Below are positions 59,024-64,000 of a DNA stretch of 64,000 nucleotides, one piece after another. Each line of letters begins with the position of its first letter. Within the stretch, counting starts at the first letter, position 1. Below the pieces are notes generated by a model. That model was given only the letters and a program-made list of their open reading frames with translations. It was not told the DNA's origin and ran no database searches. Origin of the DNA: Actinomycetota bacterium. Lineage in GTDB: Bacteria > Actinomycetota > Acidimicrobiia > Acidimicrobiales > Ilumatobacteraceae. The stretch is from NCBI GenBank assembly GCA_009702045.1, contig WLIV01000010.1, positions 1-64,000 of the forward strand, given 5' to 3'. Both the position numbers and the translations under genes were made by a program.

Positions 59024-60079
59024 TCAGGCCCCGGGCTCGACGTTGGCCAGCGCGGTCGGCGCGGCATTCGTGGAGACCGCGCCCTCCGCCCGGATCGGAT
59101 TGTGGATCAGCACGAACCGGTCGACGCCAGCGGCGCTCAGTTCGTCGAGCGCCATACTTTCCGCGATCCTGACGCCCTCGTGAACCAGCAATTCTTGATG
59201 GCACGCGGCCAGATTGCCCTGCGTCACTGACGATGACGTCGAGCCCCAGCACCAACTGTCCGTACCCACCATCGCCGGCCGGAACGACGCCAACCAGCGT
59301 GTCTCGCGCAGCCACACACCAGGGCTGCCGCGCAGGTAGCGCTTCGGTTCGGTGCGCAACAGGCGCCTCCAACCAGTGCGCAGGAAGATCGCGTCTCCCG
59401 GCTCGAACGAGGGCAACGACTGCCGCTCGATCGCGCCCAGCAGTTCCTCCAACGTGATCCGATGATCGCCGGCCAGCACCGCCCGACCATCGGCCGCAGC
59501 GGCGAGCGCCGGGCTCCCAGCTGGCGCGGACTCGAGCAGGTACGACAACACATCGATGACGTACCCGCGGGTGACCAACGGTGCGCCCCACTCAGTGGTG
59601 TCGAGATCGGTGACCCCGCCCGTGGCGAGTAGATCCTCGATCCGCCGACCGCCGTAATACACGCGGCCCACACCGACATGGGCGAGTCCGTTCACCTTGG
59701 AGCCGAGGTTGAAGCTGAGCGACACCACCTCCTCCAGCGTCGAGGCACGGTTGCGACCACTCGCTTCAGCAGCGAGGACCACCCCTTCGAAATCGGGGGA
59801 TGGCTGGTACCCGTTCACCACGAGCTGCTGGGAGTACGCGCGCTCACCCCAACCCGGATATCCGACGTACAAGGTCTCGCCGAGGGAGAACGATCGAACC
59901 GGCCGGCTGAGATCGAGCAGCGAGAGTGCCCGCTGTGCGGTGTCGGGGCCAACTTCGTGATAGCTACCGAGCCGATCGCCGCGGCCATAGCGCGGCGTGT
60001 CCCACGCGCCGGCCTCGATCGCGTCGGCGTCCGGGACATCGTCCGTGAACCTCGTCAACTCGTGGTCAGTGATCAACAC
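59024..60079 (-). CDS. Cyclase family protein (kynurenine formamidase-like fold)
   Basis: 351 residues of the putative-cyclase family, metal-dependent hydrolases related to kynurenine formamidase. The characteristic LGSKVNGLAHVGVG replaces the HxGTHxD metal motif, the same form as in long actinobacterial members. The DVLSYLLES and FLRTGWRRLL stretches support the family. It may hydrolyse an amide or lactone. GTG 60079 with GGGAG upstream is the start. The gene lies between an acyl-CoA ligase and an SDR. Loss of some metal ligands means that the activity is uncertain. Confidence 0.7.
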   Translation of the reverse strand: MLITDHELTRFTDDVPDADAIEAGAWDTPRYGRGDRLGSYHEVGPDTAQRALSLLDLSRPVRSFSLGETLYVGYPGWGERAYSQQLVVNGYQPSPDFEGVVLAAEASGRNRASTLEEVVSLSFNLGSKVNGLAHVGVGRVYYGGRRIEDLLATGGVTDLDTTEWGAPLVTRGYVIDVLSYLLESAPAGSPALAAAADGRAVLAGDHRITLEELLGAIERQSLPSFEPGDAIFLRTGWRRLLRTEPKRYLRGSPGVWLRETRWLASFRPAMVGTDSWCWGSTSSSVTQGNLAACHQELLVHEGVRIAESMALDELSAAGVDRFVLIHNPIRAEGAVSTNAAPTALANVEPGA

Positions 60080-60127
60080 ACCACACTCCCTCTGGGTACC
60101 CCGGCATCAGCGTAGGAGACACCGCGC

Positions 60128-61675
60128 TCAGGCCCAGTACGGGTCGCGGAGTTCGCGGCGCAACAGTTTCCCTGCGCCGGAGTACGGCAACTCGACACGG
60201 AACTCGTACGTCCGCGGGCACTTGAAGCGAGCAAGGCCTGCGTCGCAGTGTGCCCGCAGCGCCGCGACCAGATCATCGTCGCCGCGCACCCCGGCGACGG
60301 GCACGACCACCGCGATCACACGCTGCCCCCATTCGGCATCGGGGGCCCCAATCACCGCGACATCAGCGACATCAGAATGACGTGCGAGATGCTGTTCGAT
60401 CTCGGCCGGGTAGACGTTCACACCACCGGACAGAATCATGTCCGTACGTCGATCGACGAGGAACAACCAACCGTCGGCATCGAGGTACCCCATGTCGCCG
60501 AACGTGCGGAACCCGTCAGCACCACGACTCGCGGCGGTCTTGTCGGGGTCACCGAGGTAACTGCTCTCGCTCACCCCCGGCAGACGCAGGTACACCATGC
60601 CGACCTCATCGGCCGGTAGCACCTCGCCGGCATCGTCGAGGATCCGCACTTCGGCACCATCGGACGACATGTGCCCCACACTGCCGCGATGCGCCAACCA
60701 ATCATTCGGCCCAATCGATGTACCGAAGCCCTCACTCGCCGCGTAGTACTCGTAGAGCACCGGGCCGAACCAATCGAACATCGCCTGTTTGGTGTCGACC
60801 GGGCAGCCCGAACCGGCGTGCGTGACAGCACGCAATGACGACACGTCGTAACGATTGCGCACATCCTGCGGAAGTTGCAGCAAGCGGTGGAAGTGGATCG
60901 GTGCCATCTGCACATGTGTGACTCGGTGCTCCTCGATCAACTGCAGCACACGTTCACCGTCCCACCGGTCGAGCAGCACGACGGATTGGCCCCAGTTGAG
61001 CGCCTGCAGTCCTTGAGAACCAGGCGCTCCGTGGTACAGCGGCCCGCACACCAGCGAGACGCCACCGACCGACATCCCTCGGCGGGCGAACATCGGCCGC
61101 CCGCCGCGGGCAGCGAGTTCCGGGGTCACCCCTGGCGTCGCCGGCCAGAGCACACCTTTGGGCCGACCCGTGGTGCCCGACGTGTAGAGCATCGCGTTGG
61201 CGTTCACTCGCTCGTCGGGGGCGCCCGAACCACCGGCCGCAAGGAAGTCGGCATACGGCACGTAGCCATCGGCGACATCCAGCGCAACCCTCGTGCCCTC
61301 GAACCCGATGGAGGTGAGCGCGACATCGGCCACCTCCTTGAGCGACGAGCCGACGGCGATCACCTTCGACGACGAGTTGTCCACGATGTAGGCGATCTCA
61401 TCGGACACCGAGTGGAAGTTGAGCGGAACCGCGTGCACGCCGATCTGTGAGCAACCCAACACCCAGTCGAAATAGCGGACCGAGTTGGTGACGAGAATCG
61501 CCGAGCGGTCGTCGAGCACCAGACCTGCCCGCCGCAACGTATTCGACACTGCGTTTGCCCGTGCCGCCAGTGCACCGCGCGTGGTGCGGGTTCCGTCGAC
61601 ATCGATCACCGCGACGGCTTCCGGGTCGGCGGCGGCGAACTGCCAGAAACCGAAGCACTCCTGGTCGTCATTCAT
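60128..61675 (-). CDS. AMP-dependent acyl-CoA synthetase/ligase
   Basis: 515 residues of the ANL superfamily. The P-loop is LYTSGTTGRPKG, the A5 motif YYAASEGFG, the A7 motif TFGDMGYLD, the hinge DRRTDMILSGGVNVYPAEIE and the A10 lysine YSGAGKLLRREL, so all catalytic parts are present. It should form an acyl-CoA from a free acid and ATP. ATG 61675 stands seven bases after a -10-like TAGTCT. It is divergent from the acyl-CoA dehydrogenase pair at 61773, which may use its product. GYG in A5 is replaced by YAAS, an uncommon variant. Confidence 0.85.
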   Translation of the reverse strand: MNDDQECFGFWQFAAADPEAVAVIDVDGTRTTRGALAARANAVSNTLRRAGLVLDDRSAILVTNSVRYFDWVLGCSQIGVHAVPLNFHSVSDEIAYIVDNSSSKVIAVGSSLKEVADVALTSIGFEGTRVALDVADGYVPYADFLAAGGSGAPDERVNANAMLYTSGTTGRPKGVLWPATPGVTPELAARGGRPMFARRGMSVGGVSLVCGPLYHGAPGSQGLQALNWGQSVVLLDRWDGERVLQLIEEHRVTHVQMAPIHFHRLLQLPQDVRNRYDVSSLRAVTHAGSGCPVDTKQAMFDWFGPVLYEYYAASEGFGTSIGPNDWLAHRGSVGHMSSDGAEVRILDDAGEVLPADEVGMVYLRLPGVSESSYLGDPDKTAASRGADGFRTFGDMGYLDADGWLFLVDRRTDMILSGGVNVYPAEIEQHLARHSDVADVAVIGAPDAEWGQRVIAVVVPVAGVRGDDDLVAALRAHCDAGLARFKCPRTYEFRVELPYSGAGKLLRRELRDPYWA

Positions 61676-61682
61676 CCGGCCG

Positions 61683-61710
61683 AGACTACGCACCACGTGC
61701 GCAGCGTCCA
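61683..61710 (-). promoter_or_regulatory. Promoter of acyl-CoA ligase gene
   Basis: Minus strand: TGGACG (61710-61705), a 16-base spacer and TAGTCT (61688-61683). ATG 61675 is seven bases downstream, which fits leaderless transcription. Confidence 0.4.
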
Positions 61711-61772
61711 TCTGCGCCCGCGGGTCGATCACGTGGTCTGCGATGCTTGTCTTCGGGGAAAGTGAGGGTGCA

Positions 61773-62915
61773 ATGGAATTTGCATGGACCGAGGAAGAGA
61801 CCGCGTACCGCGAGCAGGTGCGAACGTTGGTCGACGACCGCTATCCCGGGTGGCGGGACAAGCCCGTGCACCACTCCTTCGCTCGCAGCGAACGTAACCA
61901 AGTCACTGAACTCACTCACGAACTCCGCGATCGCAAGTTGCTGACGGCGCACTGGCCAGCCGAGTACGGCGGCGCCGATCAGTCCGCCTGGATGCACATC
62001 ATCCTCGGCGAGGAGATGTGGTCGGTCGGCGAGCCCCGTGGCCCTCAGTACATGAGCGTCAACTGGATCGGCCCGGCGATCATGGCCAACGGCACCGAGG
62101 AGCAGAAGCAGGAGCACCTGGGGCGCATCTCCGACGGTGAAGCATTCTGGTGCCAAGGCTTCTCCGAACCCGACTCCGGTTCCGATCTCGCCTCGCTGAA
62201 GTGCCGCGCCGTCCCCGACGGTGACGAGTACATCGTCAACGGACAGAAGATCTGGACCTCGCACACACAGCTCGCCGAATGGTGCTTCCTCCTCGTGCGC
62301 ACCGACCCGGATGCTGAACCGCACAAGGGCATTTCCGTGCTGCTCGTCTCGATGGACACACCCGGTATCGAGGTTCGCTCGATCGCGAACGTCGCTGGTG
62401 AGTCGTCGTTCGCCGAGGTGTTCTTCACCGACGTGCGAGTGCCGGCCGCGAATCGCCTCGGCCCCGAGAACGGCGGCTGGGACATCGTTCGTGCCGCGCT
62501 GACCTACGAGCGAGTGGGCGCGCCGCGGTGGCACCGCGGCAGCGTGGTGCTCGATGCGCTGGTGGTGTGGGCCAAGGAGCACGACCGGTTCGACGACCCG
62601 ATTGTGCAGAGCCGACTCGGCGAGGCGAAAGCCGCAATCGAGGCCGCTCGGATGCTCGCCTACCGGGTGGTCGACGAACGTGCCCACAAGGTGCCGCCCA
62701 GCCCGAATGCCTACGTCGCTCGTGTCTCGATGGTGCGTGCGGAGAAGCAAGTCGCCGAGTTGGCACTGTGGTTGATGGGCGAGCAGGGCATCGACGGCGA
62801 GTCGCTGGCCGGCCACACGTTCTATCCCACGCTCACCGCCGGAGTCGCCGGCGGCACCTACGAGGTGCAGTTGAACCTCGTCGCTGGCCTCGTCCTTCAA
62901 CTCCCCAGGCGCTGA
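61773..62915 (+). CDS. Acyl-CoA dehydrogenase (large partner)
   Basis: 380 residues. The N-terminal helical domain, FSEPDSGSDLASLKCRA and VNGQKIWTSHTQ in the beta domain, and GGTYEVQLNLVAGLVLQLPRR at the end are typical of FadE enzymes; the C-terminal motif has V-Q-L-N in place of I-Q-R-N. GAGGGT precedes the ATG. The next gene, four bases later, is a short, degenerate acyl-CoA dehydrogenase. Such neighbours form alpha2-beta2 heterotetramers in mycobacterial steroid catabolism (ChsE1-ChsE2 type), where FAD sites lie at the interface. A bulky acyl-CoA is thus a likely substrate. Confidence 0.85.
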   Translation: MEFAWTEEETAYREQVRTLVDDRYPGWRDKPVHHSFARSERNQVTELTHELRDRKLLTAHWPAEYGGADQSAWMHIILGEEMWSVGEPRGPQYMSVNWIGPAIMANGTEEQKQEHLGRISDGEAFWCQGFSEPDSGSDLASLKCRAVPDGDEYIVNGQKIWTSHTQLAEWCFLLVRTDPDAEPHKGISVLLVSMDTPGIEVRSIANVAGESSFAEVFFTDVRVPAANRLGPENGGWDIVRAALTYERVGAPRWHRGSVVLDALVVWAKEHDRFDDPIVQSRLGEAKAAIEAARMLAYRVVDERAHKVPPSPNAYVARVSMVRAEKQVAELALWLMGEQGIDGESLAGHTFYPTLTAGVAGGTYEVQLNLVAGLVLQLPRR

Positions 62916-62919
62916 CACC

Positions 62920-63831
62920 ATGGACTTCACACTCGATCAAGACCAGCAGGGGATCGTCGACGCTGTCACCACCATCCTCACCCGCCACGCCGGCACCGAG
63001 CGCGCCCGGGCGGTGGGTGCCGCCGGCCACGACGACACCCTGCTGAGCACACTCGCCGACGCGGGGTTCCTCGACCTCGCGGCCGACCCGGCCATCGGCC
63101 CACTCGGTGCCGTACTGGTGGCCGAGTTGGCATCGCGGCACCACGCACGGGCGAACGTCGCCATCCGCGCGCTCGTCGGGCCAATGCTGCTCGGCGACGA
63201 GACACCAGCGCGGCTGGCAGTGATGGACGCCTCGCGGCCCGGACCCGTCCGCTTCGGGCAACACGCCGACGTCGCACTTATCCTCGACGGCGACGAGGCT
63301 CATCTGGCCAGGATCACTGATGCCACACCCATCGACAGCCCCTACGGGTACCCCTTCGCCCACATCGAGACCTCGCGGACCCGTTCGCTCGGACCCGGTT
63401 CGGGCGCCACCCTTGCCAACTGGTGGCGGGTCGCGTTGGCTGCCGAGATCTCCGGAGCGCTCGACGGCGCCATCGCGCACACCGTTGCGTACCTCCGCGA
63501 CCGGCAACAGTTCAAGAAGCCACTTGGCTCCTTGCAGGCGTTGCAGCACCGACTGGCTGAGGCGTACGTGACTGCCGAAGGCGCGCGCTGGCTCGCCCGG
63601 CGAGCTGCGTTCGAGGGCGCCCCTGCCGAGTCCGCCGCCGCAGCTGCCGCGTATGCGGCACAGGCGGCACAACTCATTGGCACCGACATGCACCAACTCA
63701 GCGGAGCGATCGGGTTCACCATCGAGTTCGATCTGCAGCTGTGGACCAGTCGCCTGCACGCGCTGCGCGTCGAGTTCGGCGGCGTCACCGCACACCAGTT
63801 GGCCACCACGCGCGCTCAGTGGCCGTCGTGA
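62920..63831 (+). CDS. Short acyl-CoA dehydrogenase (small partner)
   Basis: 303 residues, about 80 fewer than usual. The N-terminal helical part (MDFTLDQDQQGIVDAVTTIL) and the C-terminal bundle (YLRDRQQFKKPLGSLQALQHRLAEAY) are clear. The middle beta domain is reduced and lacks the GSDLA and NGQK motifs that hold FAD. It probably does not act alone but completes the active site or substrate pocket of the enzyme encoded just before it. It starts four bases after that gene. The next gene (epimerase-like) overlaps its stop by four bases. Confidence 0.8.
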   Translation: MDFTLDQDQQGIVDAVTTILTRHAGTERARAVGAAGHDDTLLSTLADAGFLDLAADPAIGPLGAVLVAELASRHHARANVAIRALVGPMLLGDETPARLAVMDASRPGPVRFGQHADVALILDGDEAHLARITDATPIDSPYGYPFAHIETSRTRSLGPGSGATLANWWRVALAAEISGALDGAIAHTVAYLRDRQQFKKPLGSLQALQHRLAEAYVTAEGARWLARRAAFEGAPAESAAAAAAYAAQAAQLIGTDMHQLSGAIGFTIEFDLQLWTSRLHALRVEFGGVTAHQLATTRAQWPS

Positions 63832-64000
63832 GTGACAGCAGCCCAACGACACTGCGGAACTCGACGGTGCTCGTCACGGGCGCGTCGGGTCTGTTCGGGT
63901 CGGCGCTCGCGCTCGCCCTTGCGGCAGACAACGAAGTCATCGCTGCCGCCCGATTCGGCGATGCCGACACCCGCCGACGGCTCGAGGACGCCGGAGCGAC
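63828..64000 (+). CDS. NAD-dependent epimerase/dehydratase family protein (3' end outside window)
   Basis: GTG 63828 overlaps the preceding stop (GTGA), and the frame is open to the right edge (57 codons). The dinucleotide-binding motif TGASGLFGSALA near residues 18-29 shows a Rossmann fold of the extended-SDR type. Only the N-terminus is visible, so the reaction is unknown. It is the third gene of the acyl-CoA dehydrogenase unit and may oxidise or reduce a hydroxyl group of the same substrate. Confidence 0.65.
   Translation, partial: MSDSSPTTLRNSTVLVTGASGLFGSALALALAADNEVIAAARFGDADTRRRLEDAGA

Noticed and set aside
1-64000. CRISPR arrays, tRNA or rRNA genes, transposases, integrases, attachment sites, riboswitches
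   Set aside because: None recognised on reading both strands; the only large repeat is the duplicated binding-protein unit.

Overview
The window is GC-rich, densely packed DNA from a bacterium, most likely an actinomycete (Actinomycetota; an Acidimicrobiia-type or Mycobacteriales-type lineage is plausible, but the sequence alone does not decide). The reasons are the strong G/C third-position bias, frequent GTG starts, many stop/start overlaps (ATGA, GTGA, TGATG), several apparently leaderless genes, and the family mix: mycofactocin-type short-chain dehydrogenases (SDRs), tandem-domain type III CoA transferases, KshA-like Rieske oxygenase and many TetR/GntR regulators. I see no rRNA, tRNA, CRISPR array, insertion sequence or phage gene, and no gap over about 205 bases without a gene.

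Almost everything fits catabolism of hydrophobic or (poly)cyclic acids through CoA esters. Layout: 1-296, end of a ferredoxin-type gene. 391-2995 (+), epimerase, aldo/keto reductase and metallo-beta-lactamase-fold hydrolase. 3067-6049, amidohydrolase, SDR and a divergent GntR regulator. 6054-9969 (-), acyl-CoA dehydrogenase, HpaB-type monooxygenase, SDR, TetR. 10058-12047 (+), Rieske oxygenase, SnoaL-like protein, TetR. 12054-15149, two amidohydrolases around a TetR gene. 15246-19964 (+), a decayed DUF35 gene, a thiolase/aldolase, a two-domain CoA transferase and a mycofactocin-type SDR. 19981-24114, alpha/beta hydrolase divergent from an acyl-CoA dehydrogenase operon. 24124-28146, SDR and acyl-CoA ligase divergent from a GntR regulator made of two fused GntR-FCD units. 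28175-31433, three SDRs and a TetR.

31519-35224 (-) is an SDR, sulfotransferase, DUF1214, VOC operon. It is divergent from a molybdenum hydroxylase operon (CoxG/L/M/S-like, 35428-39822). 39819-44179 holds an acyl-CoA ligase divergent from two crotonases and an APH-type kinase. From 57447 down to 44195 runs a 13-kb minus-strand block: amidohydrolase, alpha-methylacyl-CoA racemase, two-domain CoA transferase, mycofactocin-type SDR, CoA transferase, two tandemly duplicated substrate-binding lipoproteins, a single-chain LivH-LivM-LivG fusion and LivF. This looks like an uptake-plus-activation system for one class of carboxylic acid, with a divergent TetR gene at 57589. 58235-64000 holds an SDR, a cyclase, an acyl-CoA ligase, a pair of acyl-CoA dehydrogenases and the start of another epimerase.

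The points most worth following up are the fused GntR regulator with a perfect inverted repeat in its divergent promoter region, the broken DUF35 partner of the thiolase, the duplicated promoter-gene-terminator unit of the transporter, and a recurring near-symmetric AGTRYACT element in divergent promoter regions. The true substrate of any of these clusters cannot be read from the sequence.
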